In this document: positions 19,342 through 26,403 of the stretch, piece after piece
Layout: each line of letters opens with the position of its first letter
How positions within the stretch are numbered: the stretch's first letter is position 1
DNA from: Sphingomonas abaci
GTDB taxonomy: Bacteria; Pseudomonadota; Alphaproteobacteria; Sphingomonadales; Sphingomonadaceae
Assembly: GCF_014199625.1 (NCBI RefSeq)
Contig: NZ_JACHNY010000008.1
Coordinates: forward strand, 62,001 to 126,000
Reading direction: 5' to 3'
DNA length: 64,000 nucleotides
Position numbers and translations under genes: made by a program
The notes under the pieces: generated by a model
Databases searched by the model: none
The model's input: the letters and a program-made list of their open reading frames with translations, nothing else
What the model was told of the DNA's origin: nothing

Positions 19342-19410
19342 CTAATTAGCGAGCTTGAGGCGCGACATGGGATCGTTGAGCTGGCGGAATTCACCGCCAG
19401 GCGGACGCTC
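19342..19410 (-). pseudogene. Remnant of a second Tn3 transposase C-terminus
   Basis: On the minus strand the bases encode about 20 residues, including GGEFRQLNDPMSRLKLAN and a stop at 19344-19342, matching the last residues of the intact TnpA ([16 protein letters not shown]). Upstream of about 19405 the similarity ends and an in-frame stop appears. This is the tail of a related but not identical tnpA in inverted orientation, suggesting that the left end came from another Tn3 element. Confidence 0.8.
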
Positions 19411-19461
19411 CGCCTGCCCTCAAAGGCAGCCGCCGGGCAGGCTACGCCGCGGGGTACGATG

Positions 19462-19788
19462 CTACTGACATGGCCAAGCCTTCGCTAACGAGCGTTCAGC
19501 TCCGGCCACCATATGAACACTCATAAAATAGCTATTCTGCTCCGCCCAGCGTAAATATGCCGCGCGCAGCGCCGATCGGTCATAGCGTGGAGCGCGGCAT
19601 TCCGCTTTTCGCGCGACGATCATCATGTCGAGCACGCCTTGGAGGTAAGCGCCGCATCGCGGCTCATTCGCTTGACAGCTTACGAACAACGCCGAGCCCG
19701 TCGCCGACGCGGGTTCGGTTTGGCCGATCGCACTATCAGGCAGGGCGGCCAAAGCGGCGCATAACAATATCCATCGCCTTGGCCGCAT
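19462..19788 (-). CDS. Small exported Rap1a/Tai-like protein
   Basis: 108 residues: signal peptide (hydrophobic segment 6-22, ending near AIGQ) and a mature part with the Rap1a/Tai pattern, namely Cys near 36 and 45, GAYLQGVLDMM, a Cys-x-P-like site at ECRAP and the ending AWPCQ. In known cases this fold is a periplasmic immunity protein against type VI secretion amidases. No effector or secretion gene is nearby, so that role is uncertain. It is the distal gene of the leftward exported-protein group in the transposon. Confidence 0.6.
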   Translation of the reverse strand: MRPRRWILLCAALAALPDSAIGQTEPASATGSALFVSCQANEPRCGAYLQGVLDMMIVARKAECRAPRYDRSALRAAYLRWAEQNSYFMSVHMVAGAERSLAKAWPCQ

Positions 19789-19863
19789 TTTCGTCTCCTA
19801 TTCCGCAGTATCATTTCGGAAGGGGCGCACGGCCCTCGACGGCCGGCGCCCCGTGCTGATCCA

Positions 19864-20187
19864 TCATTCGCGGCCGAGCACCTGGCCTTCGGGCGTGACG
19901 AACAGTTCGATCGTCTTTCCGTCGCTGTTCTTGCCCTTGATTTCATAGAGCGTGCTTCCGTCCGCCTTTCGGGTGACTTGCTCCGCTTTGCTTATTGACG
20001 CGAGTTGCGCGCGTGCCGCGTTCATCGCGGCCTCGGGCACCTGAGCAAGCGGGATGTCTCGTTCGCTGTGCTTGCCGATTATCCGGTTTTCGTTCGCCTC
20101 GTGGTTTTGCGCGATCGCCACGCCCGCGATCGCCAGCGCGGCCGCGCCCACGCCTGCGACAACAGTGAGAGTTCGTTTGCTAGCCAT
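19864..20187 (-). CDS. Exported PepSY-domain protein
   Basis: 107 residues from the ATG encoding MASKRTLTV; the frame extends to 20268 but that start would overlap the next gene's end and precede a poor leader. A signal peptide (about 1-25, AIAGVAIAQ) is followed by one PepSY-like unit: an IPLAQVPEAAMNAA helix, then the strands YEIKGKNSDGKTIELFVTPEG. PepSY proteins are usually small periplasmic or membrane-linked modulators. Role in metal resistance is not known. Confidence 0.7.
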   Translation of the reverse strand: MASKRTLTVVAGVGAAALAIAGVAIAQNHEANENRIIGKHSERDIPLAQVPEAAMNAARAQLASISKAEQVTRKADGSTLYEIKGKNSDGKTIELFVTPEGQVLGRE

Positions 20188-20264
20188 GTTCCATTCCACT
20201 TCCTGCATAAGGGCCGTGGGGTCGGGCGGGCGGCGGTTACGGCCCAATGAGCCGTCGTCCGAGT

Positions 20265-21155
20265 TCAACTCCTCTGATTGTTCATCCTGTCGAGCGCCGC
20301 GCGCAGCCCACGGGCGAGCTTGGCTGCGTCGTCGTTGGCCCAGAAGTGCATGAAGAACAGCCGCGGCTCGTCGTTTAGCATATGATTATGCAGCGCCGTG
20401 ACCTCGATCCCGTTCGTCCGCAGCACGCGCAGGACCGGATCGACCTCGTTTGCGACAAGTACGAAATCGCCGGTGATGGCGGCTCGGCCGTCCCCGGTTG
20501 GCTGAAAGTTGATCGCGGTCGCCGTGCCCATCGTCGGCGGAGTCTCCATATCGCCGTCCATCAGCCGCTCGGCGCGCGGAAAGCTGTATTGGAGGATGCC
20601 ACCGGCCGTCTTGCCCTCACCGCCCATCAACCGGTTGAGCGCGGCCACATCGAGGTCGAGCCGCGATGCGGCTGCGCTGGCCGAAGGCGATTGCGGCGCG
20701 GCGAGCGGGGTCCGACTGGCTGATAGCGCTTGCCGGAGCGCGGCCGCGAGCTTCACCGGGTCGCCGTGGCCGGCAATGTGCATGTACATGGTCGCAGGCG
20801 AAGAGCGGAGCAGGTGATTGTGGAGCGCGGTGATCGTAAAACCGCTTGCGAGCAGGCGGCTCAAAACGGGGTTCACCTCGTCGTGGGTCAGCACGAGATC
20901 GCCCATCACCATCGCCTCGTCGCCCATCGGCTGAAACGCCGCCCAAGAGCCGAGCGCGAGGGAGGGCTTGATCGTCACCCCATCCAGCGTGACGCTCAGG
21001 TCCGAACGCGGGAAGCTGTAGCGGTGAACGCCCCCCGGCTGTTCGGCCCCCGCTCGTCCTATCGCCCGGTCGACAGCCGACCAGTCCGGCGCTGCCCATG
21101 CCGGGCTTGCCAGCAGGAGGCTGGCGAATCCCAAGGCGATGGTCTTTTTCAGCAT
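20265..21155 (-). CDS. Exported protein with two DUF1259 units
   Basis: 296 residues with a clear signal peptide (MLKKTIALGFASLLLASPAWA). The mature part is an internal duplication: unit 1 about 25-150 and unit 2 about 165-296, each with a YSFPR segment, a FQP(M/T)GD-like strand, DxVLxxxEVxPVLxxL and ALHNH(L/M)L followed by an (M/F)MHxxxxxD stretch. This is the DUF1259 (LpqO/LppY) family, of unknown function. The paired ALHNH motifs could bind metal, which is speculation. Divergent from chrB. Confidence 0.8.
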   Translation of the reverse strand: MLKKTIALGFASLLLASPAWAAPDWSAVDRAIGRAGAEQPGGVHRYSFPRSDLSVTLDGVTIKPSLALGSWAAFQPMGDEAMVMGDLVLTHDEVNPVLSRLLASGFTITALHNHLLRSSPATMYMHIAGHGDPVKLAAALRQALSASRTPLAAPQSPSASAAASRLDLDVAALNRLMGGEGKTAGGILQYSFPRAERLMDGDMETPPTMGTATAINFQPTGDGRAAITGDFVLVANEVDPVLRVLRTNGIEVTALHNHMLNDEPRLFFMHFWANDDAAKLARGLRAALDRMNNQRS

Positions 21156-21323
21156 AATTGATCCTTCATCAGCGCACTCGACACGGAAAGCCTCACGTCA
21201 TGCGAGCGCGCCGCCGGCGAGCCGCGACATTGCGCTCCGGTTTCTTTCTTCGGGATAAGCAGTCCTATGTTCATGAGGCTTGTGATGCAACCCTTACACT
21301 TGTAGGCTAGTGACGATACAACT

Positions 21324-22274
21324 ATGACAAACACACAAGCTTCCCCTTGGTTGCTCCTGATCCCGCAGCTTCCGGCTAAGCCTGCCTATTTGCGGGTGAA
21401 GGTCTGGCGGCGTTTGCAGGCGATCGGGGCCGCGCCGCTCAAGAACGCCGTCCATGCGCTCCCCAATCGCGAGGACACGCGCGCGCTGTTCGAAGAACTG
21501 CATCGCGAGATCACCGAAAATGGCGGCGAGGCGCTGATCCTCGAAGCGCGCCTTGTCGGCGGCATGGGCGATGCGGAGCTGCGCGGAGTGTTCGACGCTG
21601 CGCGTGACGCCGACTATGAGGAGTTGGCACGCGAGGCGCGCGCGCTGTGTGAGGGCGAGTATGTCGCGGCGGCGGATGTGGGCCGCCTGCGCAAACGCCT
21701 GAACGAGGTCGCCGCGATCGACTTTTTCGGTGCGCATGGTCGGCAGGCGGCACAGGCCGCCATCACCGAGGCGGACCGCCGCTCTCACCAACATCCCGAT
21801 GTGAGCGGCCCCGGTGCGCCCGAGCTGACCCCGGCGGAGCTAAAGCGCCGCGTTTGGGTGACGCGCCGCCATGTCCATGTCGATCGCATCGCGTCCGCCT
21901 GGCTCATTCGCCGCTTCATCGACCCCGAGGCGAGCTTCAAGTTCGTCGAGGGCAAAGGATATGTGCCGGAGCCTGACGAACTGAGGTTCGACATGGCGGA
22001 CGCTGAGTTCACCCACGAAGGCGACCGCTGCTCCTTCGAGACCTTGGTGTTCCTCACCGGTCTCGAGACCGACCCCGCGCTGCGGGCGCTCGGCGAAATT
22101 GTTCACGACCTTGATATTGCCGATGCTCGGTTCGAGCGCCCGGAAACTCCGGGAGTGAGCGCGCTTATCGCCGGCATCTGTGCCGGCACCGACGACGACG
22201 AGGAGCGGATCGCGCGCGGATCGACCGCGCTCGACGGATTCTATGCTCACTTCACCCGGCGAAAAGAGGACTAA
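21324..22274 (+). CDS. chrB: Chromate resistance protein ChrB
   Basis: 316 residues. The N-terminal ChrB domain starts SPWLLLIPQLPAKPAYLRVK, and the conserved C-terminal ChrB domain runs from about 175 with VWVTRRHVHVDRIASAWLI and IDPEASFKFVEG. ChrB is the chromate-sensing transcriptional regulator of chr operons. It precedes chrA by 2 nt. No good ribosome site lies before the ATG, so it may be leaderless or weakly translated. The 168-bp gap to the divergent DUF1259 gene should hold the chr promoter and its operator. Confidence 0.9.
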   Translation: MTNTQASPWLLLIPQLPAKPAYLRVKVWRRLQAIGAAPLKNAVHALPNREDTRALFEELHREITENGGEALILEARLVGGMGDAELRGVFDAARDADYEELAREARALCEGEYVAAADVGRLRKRLNEVAAIDFFGAHGRQAAQAAITEADRRSHQHPDVSGPGAPELTPAELKRRVWVTRRHVHVDRIASAWLIRRFIDPEASFKFVEGKGYVPEPDELRFDMADAEFTHEGDRCSFETLVFLTGLETDPALRALGEIVHDLDIADARFERPETPGVSALIAGICAGTDDDEERIARGSTALDGFYAHFTRRKED

Positions 22275-22276
22275 AG

Positions 22277-23674
22277 ATGGAGGCCAGCGCACGCGCTGAA
22301 ATCGCAGTCGAGACGCTGCACGAGCACGGCATCAGCTTTGGCGAGGCGGTGCGCGTCTGGATCAGGGTCGCGCTGCTCAGCTTCGGCGGACCGGCGGGCC
22401 AGATAGCGGTGATGCATCGCATCCTGGTCGAGGAGAAGCGCTGGATCGGCGAGGAGCGGTTCCTCCACGCGCTCAACTATTGCATGCTGCTGCCCGGCCC
22501 TGAAGCGCAACAGCTAGCTGTCTATATTGGCTGGTTGCTCCATAAGACCAAGGGCGGCCTGGTCGCGGGCGCGCTATTCGTGCTGCCCGGCTTCCTCGCG
22601 ATTTTAGGGCTCAGCTATGTCTATGTGCTGCTCGGCGAAGTGGCGCTGGTCGAGGGATTGTTCTTCGGATTGAAGGCCGCCGTGCTGGCGGTGGTGCTAC
22701 AGGCGGTGGTCCGGGTGGGTTCGCGTGCCTTGAAGAACAACGTCATGCGCGGTTTTGCCGCGCTGGCGTTCGTCGCGATCTTCGTGCTCGACGTGCCCTT
22801 CCCGCTGATCGTGCTTGCCGCCGCGCTGATCGGCTTCTTCGGTGGCCGCGCTGGTTACGCCGCATTCAAGGGCGGCGGCGGACATGGTCCCGCCGGCGCT
22901 GAGATAATCCACGACCGCGACACCGCTCTTGGCGAGGGCCTTCCCGACCATGCCCGGCCGAACCTCTCTTGGTCGCTGCGCATCTCCGGCGTCCTGCTGC
23001 TGCTCTGGCTCGGGCCGGTCGCAGCGCTGCTGTTCGCGTTCGGCCCCGACGACGTGTTCAGCCGCATCGCCACCTTCTTCAGCCAGATGGCGGTGGTGAC
23101 CTTCGGCGGCGCCTATGCGGTGCTCGCCTATGTCGCGCAGGAGGCAGTCGAGACCTATGGCTGGCTCCAGCCCGGCGAGATGCTCGACGGGCTCGGCATG
23201 GCCGAGACCACGCCCGGGCCGCTGATCATGGTGACGCAGTTCGTCGGCTTCCTCGCGGCCTTCCGCGAAGCGACCGGGCTGCCGCCGCTCGTCGCCGCGA
23301 CCTTCGGCGCAATCCTCACCACCTGGGTTACCTTCCTGCCATGCTTCCTGTGGATCTTCGCCGGCGCGCCATTCATCGAGCGGCTGCGCGGCAACCGCGC
23401 ATTGTCGGCCGCGCTTTCGGCGATCACCGCCGCAGTGGTCGGCGTGATCCTCAATCTGGCGGTCTGGTTTGGTATCCACACTCTGTTCGAGCAAGTCCGC
23501 GAAGTGCCGTTCGCAGCCGGCACCATCGATCTCCCAGTCCTAACGTCCGTCAACTGGCCGGCGCTGGCGCTCGCGGTGGGTGCGATACTCGCCATGTTCC
23601 GGTTCAAGGCCGGCATGCTGCCGGTGCTCGGCGTCTGCTCGGTCCTCGGGGCCGCATATGTAATGATCATCTGA
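22277..23674 (+). CDS. chrA: Chromate efflux transporter ChrA
   Basis: 465 residues, a long-chain CHR family protein made of two homologous halves of about 200 residues. Half 1 has FGGPAGQIAVMH and the LPGPEAQQLAVYIGW motif; half 2 has FGGAYAVLAYVAQEAV and TTPGPLIMVTQFVGF. Around ten membrane segments. It exports chromate from the cytoplasm by a chemiosmotic mechanism. In an operon with chrB and the superoxide dismutase gene. Confidence 0.93.
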   Translation: MEASARAEIAVETLHEHGISFGEAVRVWIRVALLSFGGPAGQIAVMHRILVEEKRWIGEERFLHALNYCMLLPGPEAQQLAVYIGWLLHKTKGGLVAGALFVLPGFLAILGLSYVYVLLGEVALVEGLFFGLKAAVLAVVLQAVVRVGSRALKNNVMRGFAALAFVAIFVLDVPFPLIVLAAALIGFFGGRAGYAAFKGGGGHGPAGAEIIHDRDTALGEGLPDHARPNLSWSLRISGVLLLLWLGPVAALLFAFGPDDVFSRIATFFSQMAVVTFGGAYAVLAYVAQEAVETYGWLQPGEMLDGLGMAETTPGPLIMVTQFVGFLAAFREATGLPPLVAATFGAILTTWVTFLPCFLWIFAGAPFIERLRGNRALSAALSAITAAVVGVILNLAVWFGIHTLFEQVREVPFAAGTIDLPVLTSVNWPALALAVGAILAMFRFKAGMLPVLGVCSVLGAAYVMII

Positions 23675-23685
23675 AGGAGTGACGC

Positions 23686-24417
23686 GTGACGATCGACCAT
23701 CTTTCCCGACGCAGTGCAATCGCAACTCTTGGCATCGGAGCCGCCGCCATGACTATCAACGAAGCCTCTGCGCAGACGCCGGCCGCAGCGCCGGCGGCTG
23801 TCCCCGCCTTTGCCGGAAATCATCAGGTCAAGCCGCTCAGGTTCAATCCCGCCAGGCTTCACGGCCTCTCCGAAAGGCTGATCACATCGCACCACGAGAA
23901 CAATTATGCGGGCTCGGTCAAGGCCCTGAATATGATCGAGACACGACTTGCCGCCGCGCTCGCTGACACGGACCTGCCGCCGGTGGTCTATGGCGGATTG
24001 AAGCGCGAGGAGCTGCACCGCACCGGCTCGGTCGTGCTCCATGAGGTCTATTTCGACGGGCTCGGCGGCAACGGCCAGGCAGCCGGTTCCATCCGCGACG
24101 CGCTGGGCGCGGCGTTCGGCTCGTTCGACCGCTGGGAAGCCGACTTCCGCCGTACCGGGATGAGCCTTGCCGGCGGATCGGGCTGGTGCGTGCTCGTCTA
24201 CAATCTCCACACGCGCTCGCTGCACAACCATTGGGCGTGGGATCATATGCACGGTGCGATTGCCGGCGTGCCGCTGCTCGCGCTCGATATGTACGAGCAC
24301 AGTTTCCACATGGATTACGGCACCGCCGCCGCCAAATATGTCGACGCCTTCTTCCGCAACATCGACTGGGAAGTGGTCGACCGGCGCTATGCCGCGGCTT
24401 TGCGCGGCGGCGGCTGA
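23686..24417 (+). CDS. chrC: Exported Fe/Mn-type superoxide dismutase (ChrC-like)
   Basis: 243 residues. The N-terminus carries a twin-arginine-like signal ([16 protein letters not shown], then AQTPA). The core has SOD landmarks: [12 protein letters not shown] and [12 protein letters not shown] with His ligands, [28 protein letters not shown] with the Asp and His ligands. DMYEHSF replaces the usual DVWEHAY, so the metal site is intact but the signature is atypical. SOD genes called chrC follow chrBA in known chromate operons and counter oxidative stress from chromate reduction. Export to the periplasm would be unusual for this family. Confidence 0.82.
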   Translation: MTIDHLSRRSAIATLGIGAAAMTINEASAQTPAAAPAAVPAFAGNHQVKPLRFNPARLHGLSERLITSHHENNYAGSVKALNMIETRLAAALADTDLPPVVYGGLKREELHRTGSVVLHEVYFDGLGGNGQAAGSIRDALGAAFGSFDRWEADFRRTGMSLAGGSGWCVLVYNLHTRSLHNHWAWDHMHGAIAGVPLLALDMYEHSFHMDYGTAAAKYVDAFFRNIDWEVVDRRYAAALRGGG

Positions 24418-24505
24418 ACCCGACCGCCGTGGCTTAACACCCACTGCTGCGCGACACCTGAGTTCGCGACCACAAAGGGGACAGGTCCGATGGGGAGATG
24501 CAACA

Positions 24506-25585
24506 ATGACATCCGGCCCGAACATCGCTCTTCTTTGGCGTGGGCAAGCAGCCGAGTGGACGCATCGCTTTCATGAAGCCCGGCAGTGGCCGATAATGCA
24601 GGCCTTGCGGGCGCTCGGGGCGACCGCAAGGCCTGTACTGTACAGGGACGAGGCGGTTCGCGAGATTCGGGACGAGCTGCTGTCGTGCGACGCAGTGCTG
24701 GTCTGGGTGAATCCGTTGGACATTTCAGGCGACCGCTCGCAGCTCGATCCAATGCTGCGCGAAGTCGCGGGGTGCGGCGTTGTCGTCAGCGCGCATCCTG
24801 ACGTGATCGCCAAAATCGGCGTCAAGGAAGTGCTCTACACAACGCGATCCATGGAATGGGGCAGCGATGTCGATCGATACGTGGACGCTGAAGGCCTTCG
24901 CGCTCGTTTCCCCGAACATCTTGCCGCAGGCCCGCGCGTGCTGAAGCCGAACTACGGCAACGGCGGCAGGAATGTATGGCGTGTCCAACTAGACGAAGCG
25001 GGAAACGCTCCGGCTTTGAAAACGTCGGTGAAAGTTCAAGAGGCCCGCCAAGGAAGCAAATCGGAGCGCATCAGCCTAGCCGAGTGCTTGGAAAGGTGGG
25101 TGCCGTTTCTAAACGACGGCGGCGTGCTGATCGATCAGGCTTATCAGCCGCAGTCGTCCGAGGGCATGGTCCGCTGCTACGTGTGCGGGCACCGAGTGGT
25201 TGGCTTTGGGCACAACCTGATCACTGCGCTGATGACGCCAACGGCCATTGATACAACGTCGTCAACCCCACAGCCGATGGGCCGCGCCATGTTCGGACCG
25301 GAGGTGACGCGCTTCGCAGCCTTACGGAAAGCGATGGAGGATCGCTGGATTCCAGAGATGCAAAGGTTGCTGTCGATCGTCGACCACGATCTTCCGCTTC
25401 TTTGGGACGCCGACTTCCTATTTCGCCCTGGTGAAGCCATCAGCGATGGCTCCTATGCGCTTTGCGAGATCAATGCTAGTTCGGTTGCACCATTTCCGCC
25501 AAGCGCCGTCCAGCCAGTCGCCGCAGCGGCAATCGGTCGCGCTCTTGCCATTCGTTTGACGAAGGAGACCTCCAATCCTCATTGA
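24506..25585 (+). CDS. Cj0069-family ATP-grasp-like protein
   Basis: 359 residues from ATG 24506, preceded by GGGGAG; the frame open from 24167 runs through the SOD gene. Start MTSGPNIALLWRGQ; middle segment GPRVLKPNYGNGGRNVWRV resembles the glycine-rich ATP-grasp loop, and the C-terminal part has LLWDADFLFRP and CEINASSVAPFPP, as in ATP-grasp metal sites. This matches proteins called the Cj0069 family; function is unknown. Such genes are seen near metal resistance genes, but no role is established. Confidence 0.65.
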   Translation: MTSGPNIALLWRGQAAEWTHRFHEARQWPIMQALRALGATARPVLYRDEAVREIRDELLSCDAVLVWVNPLDISGDRSQLDPMLREVAGCGVVVSAHPDVIAKIGVKEVLYTTRSMEWGSDVDRYVDAEGLRARFPEHLAAGPRVLKPNYGNGGRNVWRVQLDEAGNAPALKTSVKVQEARQGSKSERISLAECLERWVPFLNDGGVLIDQAYQPQSSEGMVRCYVCGHRVVGFGHNLITALMTPTAIDTTSSTPQPMGRAMFGPEVTRFAALRKAMEDRWIPEMQRLLSIVDHDLPLLWDADFLFRPGEAISDGSYALCEINASSVAPFPPSAVQPVAAAAIGRALAIRLTKETSNPH

Positions 25586-25669
25586 TATGATTCAAGCAAT
25601 TCAAGAGACGTGACATTGGTCGTATCAATCAGACAAGCCTAAGGGTGAGCGAGGCTGGGTGAAACCGGC

Positions 25670-26230
25670 TCAGGTGGCAGCGCGGAGATACTGGTAGAGG
25701 GTTTCGCGACTGATCCCCAGGTCACGGGCGATGACGGCCTTGCGCTCGCCGTCATCAACACGGCGGTGCAGCTCGGCGACCATTTCGTCGGAGAGGGAAC
25801 GTTTCCGCCCGCGATAAGCACCGCGTTGTCTGGCGACCGCAATGCCTTCGCGCTGCCGCTCCCGGATCAGGGCGCGCTCGAATTCGGCGAACGCACCCAT
25901 GACCGAGAGCATCAGGTTGGCCATCGGGGAATCCTCGCCCGAGAAGGCCAGGCTTTCCTTCACGAACTCGATCCGGACGCCTCTTTTGGTGAGGGACTGA
26001 ACCAGTTTGCGCAGATCGTCGAGATTACGCGCCAATCGATCCATGCTGTGGACCACGACGGTGTCACCCTCGCGGGCGAAGGCGAGCATGGCATCGAGTT
26101 CGGGGCGGTTGATGTCCTTGCCCGATGCCTTGTCGGTGAAAATCCGGTCGAGCGACTGCCCGTCCAACTGGCGATCGACATTCTGATCGAATGTGCTCAC
26201 CCGGACGTAACCGATCCTCTGGCCTTTCAT
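25670..26230 (-). CDS. tnpR: Serine recombinase / Tn3-type resolvase TnpR
   Basis: 186 residues. The catalytic domain starts GQRIGYVRVSTFDQN with nucleophile Ser12, followed by HSMDRLARNLDDL and GAFAEFERALIRERQREGI; the C-terminal HTH (AVIARDLGISRETLYQYL) binds the res site. It resolves the cointegrates made by Tn3-family transposition. Divergent from tnpA, with the probable res site in the 173-bp gap. Confidence 0.92.
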   Translation of the reverse strand: MKGQRIGYVRVSTFDQNVDRQLDGQSLDRIFTDKASGKDINRPELDAMLAFAREGDTVVVHSMDRLARNLDDLRKLVQSLTKRGVRIEFVKESLAFSGEDSPMANLMLSVMGAFAEFERALIRERQREGIAVARQRGAYRGRKRSLSDEMVAELHRRVDDGERKAVIARDLGISRETLYQYLRAAT

Positions 26231-26403
26231 CGCCGCCTCCGGTCAAAATGTCAGGTTGAATTCTATGACACGGCGGAACATGCGTCAATAAATGCTTGCC
26301 ATAACCCTATCCTGACAGAAACCGCCGCTGCATCCTGACGTCCGGTTAGGCTATACTCCAGATTGACGCTAGCCTGTCGCTCTCGACTCGGGATGGAGGC
26401 AGG
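26231..26403. promoter_or_regulatory. Probable res site and divergent tnpR/tnpA promoter region
   Basis: The non-coding gap between divergent tnpR and tnpA. It contains the dyad TGTCAGGTTGAATTC...ATGACA (26249-26270) and further CTGACA / TTGACGC / GCGTCAA half-site-like elements spread over about 100 bp, as expected for three resolvase subsites. Exact subsite boundaries cannot be assigned by eye. Confidence 0.55.

Noticed and set aside
19068..19349. A 93-residue plus-strand gene containing the same C-terminal peptide as the SnoaL-like frame
   Set aside because: The shared peptide is just the inverted repeat read in one frame; the rest crosses the target-site junction and the antisense of the SnoaL 3' end.
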